From Heyndrickxia vini (GTDB lineage: Bacteria; Bacillota; Bacilli; Bacillales; Bacillaceae_C), in assembly GCF_016772275.1 (NCBI RefSeq), contig NZ_CP065425.1, positions 3,502,653-3,566,652 on the forward strand: DNA of 64,000 nucleotides. Reading direction: 5' to 3'. Under the pieces are notes generated by a model. That model made no database searches. It saw only the letters and a program-made list of their open reading frames with translations, and was not told the origin of the DNA. Of this stretch, positions 1-10,540 are shown piece by piece. Every line of letters begins with the position of its first letter. The stretch's first letter is position 1. Position numbers and translations under genes: made by a program.

Positions 1-1
1 C

Positions 2-556
2 TTTATTCCAATTGCTACACTTGATTCTAATATTGTAAAAGCAAAAGGCTTCCATTTTGATGTGTATAATGATAAAGACACATCAGCTATCCACCAATTT
101 TTACAGCCTGATTCAAGTATCTACTACGGGCAAGAAGGCTACGATGAGTACATGGATAAAGCGAAGAAAAAATTTGTTAACAATAAGGATAAAGTTGTCC
201 TTGATGATAAAGATTTCCTCATTGGGATGGAAACCATTTATAAGTTTCCTGGTTATTTTGACGACAAAACCATTCAGGTTAAAGGATTTACTTATAATGA
301 AAAAGAACTGGAATCAAATCAAATCTTCTTATTCCGGTTTGGTATCATCCACTGTGTTGCTGACTCCGGCGTATTCGGGATGCTCGTTCAGTTTCCAAAG
401 GATATTCATTTCAAAAATGATGAATGGATCAATGTAGAAGGAAAATTAAGCAATCAATACTATCAGCCATTTAAGAAAACAATCCCTGTTCTAGAAGTAA
501 CAAAATGGAATACGATTCCTAAGCCAGAGGATCCATATGTTTATCGTACGTATTAA
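2..556 (+). CDS. YcgQ-like protein (TIGR03943/DUF1980 family), 3' part
   Basis: The reading frame is open from the window edge to a TAA stop, so the N-terminal part, which in this family carries membrane segments, lies outside. The visible part contains a block reading FRFGIIHCVADSGVFGMLV, followed by DEWINVEG and PVLEV, which I recognise from the C-terminal soluble domain of the YcgQ/TIGR03943 family. That family usually pairs with a YcgR-type permease; the partner would be upstream of the window. Biochemical role unknown. An internal GTG at 62 is only an apparent start because the frame continues upstream. Confidence 0.72.
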   Translation, partial: FIPIATLDSNIVKAKGFHFDVYNDKDTSAIHQFLQPDSSIYYGQEGYDEYMDKAKKKFVNNKDKVVLDDKDFLIGMETIYKFPGYFDDKTIQVKGFTYNEKELESNQIFLFRFGIIHCVADSGVFGMLVQFPKDIHFKNDEWINVEGKLSNQYYQPFKKTIPVLEVTKWNTIPKPEDPYVYRTY

Positions 557-563
557 GGGTAGA

Positions 564-596
564 GGTTCAAATCGACACTGATTTGAACCTTTTTTA
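564..596 (+). terminator. Rho-independent terminator after the ycgQ-like gene
   Basis: A 9-bp perfect stem (564-572 with 581-589), an 8-nt loop and a run of T residues follow the stop codon by 8 bp. Confidence 0.85.
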
Positions 597-900
597 TTAT
601 AGAATATTGTTATATAAAAAACTCATATTCCGCTCTCTCTATACACGTAAAACCGATCCACCTAATTATTTTGATACATTACAATTTTTAAATTTAGTTA
701 ACACACTTTTTTTAAAGATAAAAATCAATCGCCCTTATCCCAGTTGTATCATGGCTTGTCTATAATATTCCTATTTTAAAAAATGTAATATTACGTAATG
801 GAATAAACTGTATTCATAAATACCCTCACAAATACCTTATACTTTATTGAAGTATTATATGTAAGAAGAAAGTCATATGAAAAGGGTTAGGTGAACATAT
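597..900. other. AT-rich spacer upstream of mreBH
   Basis: No convincing gene is seen. It must hold the mreBH promoter. I looked for a SigI-type promoter (known for B. subtilis mreBH) and saw no clear match. The mreBH ribosome binding site (AGGTG) sits at its end. Confidence 0.4.
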
Positions 901-1908
901 ATGTTTTCAGGTACAGAAATAGGGATCGATTTAGGTACTGCAAATATATTAGTCTATAGCAAAAATAAAGGTGTTATTTTAAACGAACCATCTGTCGTGG
1001 CAATTAATACTGAAACGAAACGCGTATTAGCTTTTGGTACGGATGCAAAAAACATGATTGGAAAAACTCCGGGAAAAATTGTGGCGATTCGTCCATTAAG
1101 AGATGGAGTCATTGCAGATTACGATATTACAACCGAAATGTTAAAATTAATAATGAAAAGAATTGGCAAGCAGCTAGGCTTCGCCGTTCGTAAACCAAGT
1201 GTTGTAGTTTGTACGCCATCCGGTGCAACGTCTGTAGAACGTCGCGCCATCCAGGATGCAGTAAAACTTGCCGGAGCAAAAACGGTTCATTTAATCGAGG
1301 AGCCGGTTGCTGCTGCGATTGGTGCTGATTTACCGGTGGACGAGCCGGTAGCGAACGTGATTGTCGATATCGGTGGCGGTACAACAGAAGTAGCCATCAT
1401 CTCCTATGGTGGAGTTGTAACATGCAATACCCTTCGGATCGGCGGGGACAAAATGGATGAGGATATCATTCAATATGTTCGAAAAAACTACAATCTTCTC
1501 ATCGGAGAACGTACAGCTGAACAATTAAAAATGGAAATTGGCTATGCACTTGTTGATCATGAAGGGATGTCTATGGATGTCCGTGGCCGTGATTTAGTAT
1601 CAGGACTTCCAAAGACAGTCAGCATCCACTCAAAAGAAATCCAAGGTGCAATTCGTGAATCCCTTCTAAGTATATTAGAAAGTATTCGTGCAACCCTCGA
1701 AAACTGTCCTGCTGAACTTAGCGGCGACATCGTTGACCGAGGTGTAATCTTAACTGGAGGCGGTTCTATGCTAAATGGCATTCAAGAATGGTTGAGCAAA
1801 GAAATCATTGTTCCTGTTCATTTGGCGCCAAGTCCATTAGAATCTGTTGCCATCGGTACAGGACGCTCTCTGCAGTTTATTAATAAACTGCAAACAGTAG
1901 CAAAATAA
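901..1908 (+). CDS. mreBH: Rod shape-determining protein MreBH (actin homologue)
   Basis: A 335-residue MreB-family ATPase that polymerises under the membrane and guides cell-wall synthesis and hydrolases along the cylinder. The actin-fold signatures are visible: phosphate-1 loop IDLGTAN (residues 9-15), phosphate-2 loop [11 protein letters not shown] (about residue 160) and the adenosine motif [10 protein letters not shown] (about 290). Length and N-terminus ([20 protein letters not shown]) match B. subtilis MreBH rather than MreB or Mbl. The gene stands alone with its own terminator, as expected for MreBH; MreB would be followed by mreC/mreD. Start is ATG at 901 with an upstream AGGTG. Confidence 0.93.
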   Translation: MFSGTEIGIDLGTANILVYSKNKGVILNEPSVVAINTETKRVLAFGTDAKNMIGKTPGKIVAIRPLRDGVIADYDITTEMLKLIMKRIGKQLGFAVRKPSVVVCTPSGATSVERRAIQDAVKLAGAKTVHLIEEPVAAAIGADLPVDEPVANVIVDIGGGTTEVAIISYGGVVTCNTLRIGGDKMDEDIIQYVRKNYNLLIGERTAEQLKMEIGYALVDHEGMSMDVRGRDLVSGLPKTVSIHSKEIQGAIRESLLSILESIRATLENCPAELSGDIVDRGVILTGGGSMLNGIQEWLSKEIIVPVHLAPSPLESVAIGTGRSLQFINKLQTVAK

Positions 1909-1923
1909 TTCTATGAATCTAGT

Positions 1924-1960
1924 AACCCATCGCTAATCGTCTTAGCGATGGGTTTTGTTT
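1924..1960 (+). terminator. Terminator of mreBH
   Basis: A 12-bp perfect stem (1924-1935 with 1943-1954) and a T-rich tail lie just after the mreBH stop. Confidence 0.9.
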
Positions 1961-2039
1961 TGATTATTGATTTTTGAGATTGATTGGGCTGTCTTTAATG
2001 GATGCAATTTTGTATTTGCTCTATCTTTATTTATTGATG

Positions 2040-2430
2040 TAAATAATTCTCGGTTTGATGCTTTTATCTATATCATTGGCTTTCTTTGATCTACATAATT
2101 CGCTGTTTCCACCTTTTATCTATATCATTGGCTCTCTTTGATCTACATAATTCGCTGTTTCCACCTTTTATCTATATCATTGGTCTTCTTTGATCTACAT
2201 AATTCGCTGTTTCCACTTTTTATCTATATCATTGGCTCTCTTTGATCTACATAATTCGCTGTTTCTACTTTTATCTACATCATTCGACCTCTTTGATTTA
2301 CATAATTCGCTGTTTCCACCTTTTATCTATATCATTCGACCTCTTTGATTTAGATAATTCGCTGTTTCTACCTTTTATCTACATCATTCGACCTCTTTGA
2401 TTTACTTAACTCGCAATTTCTACCTTCTAT
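2040..2430. repeat. Tandem repeat array, family A (about 7 units of 51-52 bp)
   Basis: The block TTTTATCTATATCATT recurs at 2062, 2114, 2166, 2217, 2269, 2321 and 2373 (spacings 52, 52, 51, 52, 52, 52), each followed by a TTTGAT(C/T)TACATAATTCGC block. The edges are degenerate. The same family appears near 24.3 kb and 48.2 kb. It lies between two + strand genes and holds no credible ORF. Confidence 0.93.
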
Positions 2431-2615
2431 ACCCATCGCTATATTTATTATAGAAAAGTCCCTTTTCGGACGTCTACCAATATAATAATCTGATCTGGAA
2501 ATATAATTATCTACCATCCATATCTATTGCATAATCTTTCCGATTCCTATTACAAATTAAATGCACTAACCACCAGTAATTGGTACATACTAAAAGATAA
2601 ACAAACAAAAAGTGA

Positions 2616-2867
2616 GTGATTGTTATTTTAGAACACCAAATCGAGGATATGTTTATTTACTCAGGGTATGGGCATCTGTATAATCATTTAAAAACTCCCA
2701 TTGAAATTTCGGGCATATTATCAAATACAGATCCCGATGTATTAGAAGACTTCTTTGCGGAGTTTGATTTTTTAGAGTATGACCGTCTTCTTTTTGATGA
2801 ATTCCGGTATTTCTTCTCCATTTACAAAAACATTCGTACACAAGAAAAGGAACAACTAATCGAGTAG
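2616..2867 (+). CDS. Small acidic hypothetical protein
   Basis: An 83-residue product with no motif I recognise. It is rich in D/E, F and Y (for example ED and EYD clusters around residues 43-63) with no signal peptide or membrane span. The proposed start is GTG at 2616, with only a weak GTGAG-like binding site, so the start is uncertain. The stop codon lies inside a strong hairpin terminator, which supports a real transcription unit ending here. It converges with floT on the minus strand. Confidence 0.5.
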   Translation: MIVILEHQIEDMFIYSGYGHLYNHLKTPIEISGILSNTDPDVLEDFFAEFDFLEYDRLLFDEFRYFFSIYKNIRTQEKEQLIE

Positions 2868-2882
2868 TTGTTCCTTTTCGTT
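2847..2882. terminator. Probable bidirectional terminator
   Basis: A 12-bp perfect stem (2847-2858 with 2865-2876) with T-rich/A-rich flanks sits between the convergent small gene and floT, and could serve both. Confidence 0.75.
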
Positions 2883-2890
2883 CCCATTTT

Positions 2891-4438
2891 TTATTCTTCT
2901 TTATCAGCTGCTGCGAGTTGACCTTTTGTTTCCTTCATTTCATACGTTAATTGATCAATACTCCCGCGAATATTGTGTTTTCCTGATAAGTTTTCAAGTA
3001 ATTCTTTTACATCAATGCCTGATGATGCTTTTAATGATTCTTGTAAAGTGGACATAAGGTTTGTTGCATAGCCTGTGATTTTATTCGCGCCACCTTCGCT
3101 GCCATTGCCGCCTGTATCGACAACCGTAATTTTATCGATGTTTGCTAGCGGACTAGCCACTTGTTTCGCATATTCAGGAAGCATTTTCATAACCATATCG
3201 AGTACAGCCGCTTGACCGAACATTTCGAACGCTTCGGCAATTTTTCTCTTTGCTTCCGCTTCGGCAAGACCTTTTAAGCGGATGATTTCTGCTTCAGATT
3301 CCCCTTGGGCTCTTTGAGCATCCGCTTTAGCAAGACCGTCCACGCGGACTCTTTCCGCTTCGGCTTTAGCCATTGCTTCAATTCGATATTTATTCGCATC
3401 TGCTGAAGCAATTTCTTTCGCTTTATTCGCAACCGCTGCTTGTTCAACAGCATAACGATCGGCATCTGCTTTTTTCTTAACCTCTGAATCGTATTGACGT
3501 TCACGACGAAGTATTTCCTTTTCTTCCAATTCAATTTGCTTTTGACGCTCGATGATTTTGATTTGCATTTCTTGTTCGGTTACATCCTGTTTCGCGCGCG
3601 CCGTTTCTAAATCATATGCTTGGTCGGCTTTCGCCCTTGCAATATCTTGTTCACGGCGGAATTCAGCAATTTTTAGCTGATTAACTTTTTCTGCTTCTGC
3701 TATTTCGGTTGCACGCTCAAGTTCTGCTTTTTGAGCATCCTTAGCAGCTTCTGCCCGCTTAATTCTTGTTTCTTTATCGGCTTCAGCTGTTGCGATATCG
3801 GCATCACGTTTCACTTGCGCGATTCTTGGCTTCCCTAAAGAATCTAAGTAGCCATTTTTGTCACGAACTTCTTTAATCGTGAATGAGACGATGATTAACC
3901 CCATTTTAGCTAAATCTTGTGATGCAACACGTTGTACCTCTTGTGAAAATTTATCACGATTTTTATAAATTTCTTCTACCGTCATGGAACCTAAGATGGA
4001 TCGGAGATGACCTTCCAATACTTCTTTCGCTTCGTTCTCACGGTCTTGTTTTGTTTTTCCTAAAAATTGTTCTGCAGCTGTCGCTATTTCACCGATGGAT
4101 CCGCCAATTTTGATAATTGCCGTACCATCAGCCATGACTGGAACACCTTGCTCCGTATACACTTCAGGCGTTGTTACTTCAAGTTTACTAGATAGTAAGC
4201 TTAATGGTTGTGCCTGTTGGAATACCGGAAGCACAAATGTACCTCCACCACGAATAATCTTTATTTTGTTTCCTGATTCATCTGTATGGACGTTGCGTCC
4301 ACCTAAATAGCTTCCTGTTACGATTAATGCTTCGTCGGGACCCGCTGTTCGATATTTTGTAATGAATACACCAATTAATGCAATAATTAAAAATGCAACG
4401 ATCCCAATGATAACCCATAGTCCTACACCTTCAAGCAT
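2891..4438 (-). CDS. floT: Flotillin-like membrane scaffold protein FloT
   Basis: A 515-residue SPFH/band-7 protein that organises functional membrane microdomains. It has one N-terminal hydrophobic segment (about residues 4-24), then the SPFH domain (to about 200), then a long alanine/glutamate-rich coiled coil (about 205-400, with repeated AEAxA and KADA blocks) and a C-terminal tail. I chose the ATG at 4438 because GGGGGAG lies just upstream; a TTG 18 bp earlier would overlap this site. It follows the NfeD-like gene by 21 bp, the usual yuaF-floT pair. Family and order match B. subtilis yuaF-floT, but no yuaI is seen downstream. Confidence 0.95.
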   Translation of the reverse strand: MLEGVGLWVIIGIVAFLIIALIGVFITKYRTAGPDEALIVTGSYLGGRNVHTDESGNKIKIIRGGGTFVLPVFQQAQPLSLLSSKLEVTTPEVYTEQGVPVMADGTAIIKIGGSIGEIATAAEQFLGKTKQDRENEAKEVLEGHLRSILGSMTVEEIYKNRDKFSQEVQRVASQDLAKMGLIIVSFTIKEVRDKNGYLDSLGKPRIAQVKRDADIATAEADKETRIKRAEAAKDAQKAELERATEIAEAEKVNQLKIAEFRREQDIARAKADQAYDLETARAKQDVTEQEMQIKIIERQKQIELEEKEILRRERQYDSEVKKKADADRYAVEQAAVANKAKEIASADANKYRIEAMAKAEAERVRVDGLAKADAQRAQGESEAEIIRLKGLAEAEAKRKIAEAFEMFGQAAVLDMVMKMLPEYAKQVASPLANIDKITVVDTGGNGSEGGANKITGYATNLMSTLQESLKASSGIDVKELLENLSGKHNIRGSIDQLTYEMKETKGQLAAADKEE

Positions 4439-4459
4439 AGCTTCTCCCCCTAACAAAAA

Positions 4460-5023
4460 TTATATAGTTTCTATTTTTTCAAGGTCTTCATTATATAGTC
4501 GATTATTTTCATACGGGACGACATAAAGAACACCATCTTTTACCTCAATGATTAACACTTGTTTGCCTTCTTCAATTGAATGATTTTCGTAGCTTGCGGC
4601 AGGTTTAGAAATCATTCCACTTTTACTATCAATGACAATTTCACCATATCCGTCTTGTGGAATCGATATGATTAATTTCCCTACCCGTCCCTTTAAAGAA
4701 TCCTCCGTATAGCTAAGTGATTCTTCTGCAGAGGATAGCGGTATAAGGACAAACACATTTAAAAGTGTGACAAGTATGATCGCAATAATTGCTGAAATGG
4801 CCATAATAAGAATGCTGGATAATGAGGTTACCCGCTCAAAAATATAGCCGGATGCGGAAAAAAAGGTGATAAAAGATAAAACTAATGTTGGATGTAAATA
4901 ACCGAGTGCCTCTCCGATCCCATGGAAAATATCCCCAAATAGGATATAAAGAATCGTAAGACTCCCTGCAACAATTAGGAGAACTAAATAAACCGTTTCA
5001 ATCGATGTTCCGAAAATGGTCAT
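4460..5023 (-). CDS. NfeD-like membrane protein (YuaF type)
   Basis: About 187 residues: three hydrophobic segments in the N-terminal 105 residues, then a soluble OB-fold-like C-terminal domain (from about SLKGRVGKLI), the architecture of short NfeD proteins. This class works with flotillin in membrane stress and fluidity control, and here floT follows directly. I prefer ATG at 5023, placed 10 nt after AAAGGA; GTG and TTG codons just upstream are alternatives. A SigW-type promoter lies about 80 bp upstream. Confidence 0.88.
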   Translation of the reverse strand: MTIFGTSIETVYLVLLIVAGSLTILYILFGDIFHGIGEALGYLHPTLVLSFITFFSASGYIFERVTSLSSILIMAISAIIAIILVTLLNVFVLIPLSSAEESLSYTEDSLKGRVGKLIISIPQDGYGEIVIDSKSGMISKPAASYENHSIEEGKQVLIIEVKDGVLYVVPYENNRLYNEDLEKIETI

Positions 5024-5101
5024 TCGCACCAAATCCTTTACGTGTTATAGTGAAAATGATGAATGATGATCACACCTTTCAATTTTTCTTTATGATTTAT
5101 T

Positions 5102-5128
5102 TACGGATAAAACGTTAAGAAGGTTTCA
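5102..5128 (-). promoter_or_regulatory. Predicted SigW promoter of the nfeD-floT operon
   Basis: On the minus strand TGAAAC (5123-5128) is followed after 17 nt by CGTA (5102-5105), matching the SigW consensus. The homologous B. subtilis operon is SigW-controlled. Confidence 0.83.
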
Positions 5129-5244
5129 AAAATATTTCAAAAAGTTTACGTGTGTTTTTCTAATGGAGAAATGTATGTAGATAAAACTTTTCGATGCAGA
5201 GATCATCCCTGCATCGATATATATCTATTGTATCATAATTTAGA

Positions 5245-5886
5245 CTAGGACAAATATTCTATTTTATTTAAACCAGACTTTGATTGTTTCTTTCGAATGC
5301 AACCTACTAATACATATACAAATGGTGTGGCAACAATGGATGCGATAAATTTAAATACGTATTGTGTAAAGACGAGCATGATTAATGCAGCAACAGGCAT
5401 TGTGCCAAAAAAGGCGATTGAAATAAAAATCGCTGTATCCACTAATTGACTAAGCATAGTCGATGCATTGTTTCGGAGCCAAAGCTTTTTCACTCCATGT
5501 CTTTCTTTCAGTTTATTAAAAACATATACATCCAAATTCTGACTAACAGCGTACGAAACTAGACTCGCGATAATGACTCGAAAGCTGCCACTTAAAATCG
5601 TTTGATATTCTGATTGATGCTCGAAAAATGGTGCTGATGGCAAATAAATCGTAATCGTAATAAAAATAATGGCCAGCATTTGGGTCATTAAGCCTGCTTT
5701 TACCGTTTTACGTCCCGCATCCTTTCCATACACTTCAACAATCGTATCCACAATCGGATACGTAAAAATGTAAATGATGACGGCAGCGGGCAACACTGCC
5801 CAATCACCGATACTAAATAATTTTACCGCGACAATATTGGATAAAATTAATAAACCTACAAATATTCCATTTAAATATAACAGCAT
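5245..5886 (-). CDS. Queuosine precursor transporter (YhhQ/VUT family)
   Basis: A 213-residue integral membrane protein with about six hydrophobic segments, matching the VUT/YhhQ family that imports queuosine precursors such as preQ0/preQ1. Signature stretches include YPIVDTIVEVYGK and a C-terminal TPFVYVLVG. It lies 19 bp downstream of queF under the same preQ1 riboswitch, so salvage and synthesis of the modified base are co-regulated. ATG start. The substrate is inferred from family and operon. Confidence 0.88.
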   Translation of the reverse strand: MLLYLNGIFVGLLILSNIVAVKLFSIGDWAVLPAAVIIYIFTYPIVDTIVEVYGKDAGRKTVKAGLMTQMLAIIFITITIYLPSAPFFEHQSEYQTILSGSFRVIIASLVSYAVSQNLDVYVFNKLKERHGVKKLWLRNNASTMLSQLVDTAIFISIAFFGTMPVAALIMLVFTQYVFKFIASIVATPFVYVLVGCIRKKQSKSGLNKIEYLS

Positions 5887-5904
5887 AGTCGATTGATTCC
5901 TTTC

Positions 5905-6405
5905 TTAGCGATTATCTACTTTTTCAGGATACATATCATGGTTCATCAGACGATATGCAGCCATATCCTCATATTTGGTTCCCGGTCTCCCGTAATTGCA
6001 ATACGGATCAATCGATATCCCGCCACGCGGTGTAAATTTTCCCCACACTTCAATATATCGCGGGTCTAATAATTTAATTAGGTCATTCATGATGATGTTC
6101 ACGCAATCCTCATGAAAATCTCCATGATTTCGAAAACTGAACAAATATAGTTTTAAAGATTTGCTTTCTACGATTTTTTTATCAGGGATGTAGCTGATAT
6201 ACATAGTTGCATAGTCAGGTTGGTTTGTGATTGGGCATAGTGAAGAGAACTCCGGACAATTAAATTTCACAAAATAATCACGGTCCACATGCAAGTTATC
6301 AACTGATTCCAATACTTGTGGTGCATAATCAAATGCATACTTCGTCCCTTGATTCCCTAATAATGTTAATTCATCTAGTCCTTCTTCTTTTTTTCTTCCA
6401 GACAT
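5905..6405 (-). CDS. queF: NADPH-dependent 7-cyano-7-deazaguanine (preQ0) reductase QueF
   Basis: Reduces the preQ0 nitrile to the preQ1 amine in queuosine tRNA modification. The 166-residue length fits the short (unimodular) QueF class. The catalytic cysteine motif [14 protein letters not shown] is visible about residues 50-63, and the QueF motif [21 protein letters not shown] follows at about 87-107. The start ATG at 6405 has an AAAGGAGG site; an in-frame codon 30 bp upstream is not needed. A preQ1-I riboswitch and terminator precede it. Confidence 0.95.
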   Translation of the reverse strand: MSGRKKEEGLDELTLLGNQGTKYAFDYAPQVLESVDNLHVDRDYFVKFNCPEFSSLCPITNQPDYATMYISYIPDKKIVESKSLKLYLFSFRNHGDFHEDCVNIIMNDLIKLLDPRYIEVWGKFTPRGGISIDPYCNYGRPGTKYEDMAAYRLMNHDMYPEKVDNR

Positions 6406-6488
6406 AAAAAAACCTCCTTTAAATGTTTCGTACATTTAAGAGAGGTTCACTTTTTTCATAGCTACTATAATAAATGGTCAAAAAGAAA

Positions 6489-6518
6489 AGCCATATCCTG
6501 ATATGGACATGGCTTTAA
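6489..6518 (-). terminator. Riboswitch-controlled terminator upstream of queF
   Basis: On the minus strand a roughly 12-bp stem beginning AAAGCCATGTCC pairs with GGATATGGCTTT and is followed by TCTTTTTG. It lies about 17 nt downstream of the preQ1 aptamer, as expected for an expression platform. Confidence 0.82.
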
Positions 6519-6534
6519 ATGACATGAATCCATA

Positions 6535-6567
6535 GTTTTTTATAGAGGGTTTCAGCTATGAACCTCT
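6535..6567 (-). promoter_or_regulatory. preQ1-I riboswitch aptamer
   Basis: The minus strand reads AGAGGTTC, a short hairpin, then ACCCTCTATAAAAAACTA. This is the compact preQ1-I consensus including the A-rich tail that forms the pseudoknot. The downstream genes queF and a precursor transporter fit exactly. Confidence 0.95.
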
Positions 6568-6601
6568 CCCGTATGTACGGGTATGAATTTGTACAAATTT
6601 T

Positions 6602-6630
6602 AGCATATAAAAAATGGTCATTTCCGTCAA
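6602..6630 (-). promoter_or_regulatory. Predicted sigma-A promoter of the queF operon
   Basis: TTGACG (minus strand, 6625-6630), a 17-nt spacer and TATGCT (6602-6607) lie about 35 bp upstream of the aptamer. Confidence 0.65.
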
Positions 6631-6638
6631 TAGGCAAA

Positions 6639-8710
<2,072 letters not shown>

Positions 8711-8774
8711 TGCCTATCCCTCTTTTAGCCAATCATTCATTTTATTTAAGCTTTAGGTGCAATTACTGAATCTA

Positions 8775-9431
8775 TTATTCTACTTTTTCGCCATTTATTA
8801 ACCAGACAAATGGATTTAATTTCGTGAATGAGACGGAAAAGCCATTTTGATTAAAAATATCCTGTAAAACTGAAATTGTTGTATAGTACTCTCTTTCTAA
8901 ATCTTCCGCCAATCGAAGGAAGTTTTTTCGCTTTGCATCTTGAATCATTTCCATCTTGGCATTCAAAGTTGCAAATACGGTATCGGCAAAAACAATTCTC
9001 CCACCATTATTTAACAACGTACTATATTTTTTAATCGCTTTCGCTTTCTCCTCATCTGTTAAGTGATGGAAAGCGTAAGTACTCACAAAAGTATCGATAG
9101 ACTCTGATATCTTTGGAAATTCTAAAAAATCCCCATCCAAAATTTTTACGTATGGTATCTTTTTGCGAGCGATCTTTCGCATCCCTTCAGAAGGCTCCAT
9201 ACCATATACATTTAATCCTCTATTTAATAACTTCGCCGTTAAGTTTCCTGTTCCCACACCGAACTCAACAACGGTTCCGGAAGCATGTTCGGCGACTTTC
9301 GTTAATATTTCATCATAATGGATAAACACATCTTCATATTCCGGATCATTTCCGGAAACTGTATTGTCATAAGAAAGGGACCATTCATCAAAAAGCTCAT
9401 TAAATTCTCTGCCCAAACTTAATTCCCTCAT
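8775..9431 (-). CDS. yrrT: SAM-dependent methyltransferase YrrT
   Basis: A 218-residue class I methyltransferase with motif I VVEFGVGTGNLTAKLL (about 54-69), acidic post-I region YGMEPSEG and the AFHHLT stretch. It is the first gene of the B. subtilis-type yrrT-mccA-mccB unit that recycles methionine sulfur into cysteine. In B. subtilis mtnN sits between yrrT and mccA; here it is absent and a 64-bp gap remains. I saw no certain CymR box. Its methyl acceptor is unknown. Confidence 0.86.
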   Translation of the reverse strand: MRELSLGREFNELFDEWSLSYDNTVSGNDPEYEDVFIHYDEILTKVAEHASGTVVEFGVGTGNLTAKLLNRGLNVYGMEPSEGMRKIARKKIPYVKILDGDFLEFPKISESIDTFVSTYAFHHLTDEEKAKAIKKYSTLLNNGGRIVFADTVFATLNAKMEMIQDAKRKNFLRLAEDLEREYYTTISVLQDIFNQNGFSVSFTKLNPFVWLINGEKVE

Positions 9432-9516
9432 TTCCTATAAAATAACTATGAATTAACTTTAGCACGGAATAGGTGAAAGTGCAATTACTTGGATAAAAAA
9501 TGGGCAATCATCCATA

Positions 9517-9831
9517 ATGGGGGTCGTTTTCACTGGAATGGGATTATTACTATTTAAAAAGATTTTTTCAAAAGAGAGGGTAAAAAATGCCGGGGACATT
9601 GTCTCTCATCCTTTTCGGAGTACTATGAAAAGTCTATCAATTGATGTTTGTGAGCTCCAAGCTGACAAAATATAAGTCATTGGACATCACAAATGCGGAA
9701 TGAGTGTAGAACATAACATTAAAATAATTAAAAAACATCCTTTATTATCAGATGATATTCCAGTGCAAGGTCTAGTTATCGATCCGGAAACAGGAAAATT
9801 AGATCTTGTTGTTGATGGATATAATAACTAA
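9517..9831 (+). pseudogene. Degraded beta-carbonic anhydrase remnant
   Basis: One frame reads NAGDIVSHPF, then an in-frame TAA at 9673-9675, then VIGHHKCGMSVEHN and VIDPETGKLDLVVDGYNN. These match the zinc-site (HHxCGM) and C-terminal regions of bacterial beta-carbonic anhydrases. The 5' part (from ATG 9517) aligns only loosely with the VxTCMDxR zinc motif; the cysteine appears replaced (FTGMG). Far shorter than the usual length of roughly 190 residues, so it is truncated, mutated and stopped. Confidence 0.8.
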
Positions 9832-9836
9832 CTAAC

Positions 9837-9868
9837 CATTCCCTGCCTTGTGCAGGGAAATTTCCTTT
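9837..9868 (+). terminator. Hairpin between the carbonic anhydrase remnant and the small c-di-GMP-controlled gene
   Basis: An 8-bp stem (9839-9846 with 9852-9859) followed by a T-rich stretch on the + strand; on the minus strand it lies just after the small gene's stop. Confidence 0.6.
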
Positions 9869-9870
9869 TA

Positions 9871-10176
9871 CTACTTATCTTTAAATACAATTCCTTGCAA
9901 AATATATTCAAAATAATGTTTAATGTTGGATTTCCGCTTTTTGATTATTTGAAACATATGCAGGAGCTCGAGTAATTGTGTGCGGCTTAGATGAGTAACC
10001 AAAACATTTATGATTGTTTCAGTATTCACCTCGAATAATTCTCCATCTTTTGTTCTAATCTTTAATCCCGATAATGGAGTAATATACATTTTTAACAAAC
10101 CTTTTAATTGATTTAAACTAATTCGGACACTCGTATAATCCGTCGATGTATCCGTGTTAATCGAGGGTTTTTCCAT
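9871..10176 (-). CDS. Hypothetical protein under a c-di-GMP riboswitch
   Basis: A 101-residue product I do not recognise. It has no signal peptide or membrane span; the C-terminal half (about 50-85) is predicted helical and ends in a basic segment (IIKKRKSNIKHYF). The start ATG at 10176 has an ideal GGAGG site 6 nt upstream, so it is very likely translated. The leader contains a c-di-GMP-I aptamer and a terminator-like hairpin, so it should respond to cyclic di-GMP. No co-transcribed neighbour follows. Confidence 0.75.
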   Translation of the reverse strand: MEKPSINTDTSTDYTSVRISLNQLKGLLKMYITPLSGLKIRTKDGELFEVNTETIINVLVTHLSRTQLLELLHMFQIIKKRKSNIKHYFEYILQGIVFKDK

Positions 10177-10219
10177 TATAATCCTCCATTCTTAATAATG
10201 TTAAATAAGAATAGAAATA

Positions 10220-10248
10220 AAAAAACTATTCCTAAATAAGAAATAGCC
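10220..10248 (-). terminator. Candidate expression-platform terminator after the c-di-GMP aptamer
   Basis: On the minus strand CTATTTC pairs with GGAATAG (one wobble) across a 7-nt loop and is followed by seven T residues. The stem is weak. Confidence 0.55.
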
Positions 10249-10265
10249 AATAAAAATCTTTTCAT

Positions 10266-10360
10266 GACTATTCGGTGGCTCGGCGATCATCATTCCTTAG
10301 AACCTTAGACCCGTAGCTTTGCGTCCCTAACTTTCGCAAGGTTTGCCATTATCGTAGTGT
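10266..10360 (-). promoter_or_regulatory. Cyclic di-GMP-I (GEMM) riboswitch aptamer
   Basis: On the minus strand the conserved elements appear in order: GGCAAACC, a GCGAAAG tetraloop hairpin, GGGACGCAAAGC, then GGTCTAAGG and a second long hairpin closing with GAGCCACCGAA. These are the diagnostic GEMM-I features. The only gene downstream on that strand is the 101-residue unknown. Confidence 0.88.
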
Positions 10361-10540
10361 TGATATTTTGAAATTTTTAATACTATTCATTTTATTACTG
10401 TCCATAAATTTTATCAACAAATATTCATATTTTTCGACATTTATACATATTTCTGTCGAAAATTATTTGATAATTTTCAATTTTTAAGACAGTTATATTA
10501 CTATATACTTATATTAAAACACTGGACGAGGGACCTATCC

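Noticed and set aside
57-437. Overlapping 126-codon frame at the window start
   Set aside because: Out-of-frame shadow of the ycgQ-like gene.
597-900. SigI promoter for mreBH
   Set aside because: Expected from B. subtilis, but no matching -35/-10 pair was found by eye.
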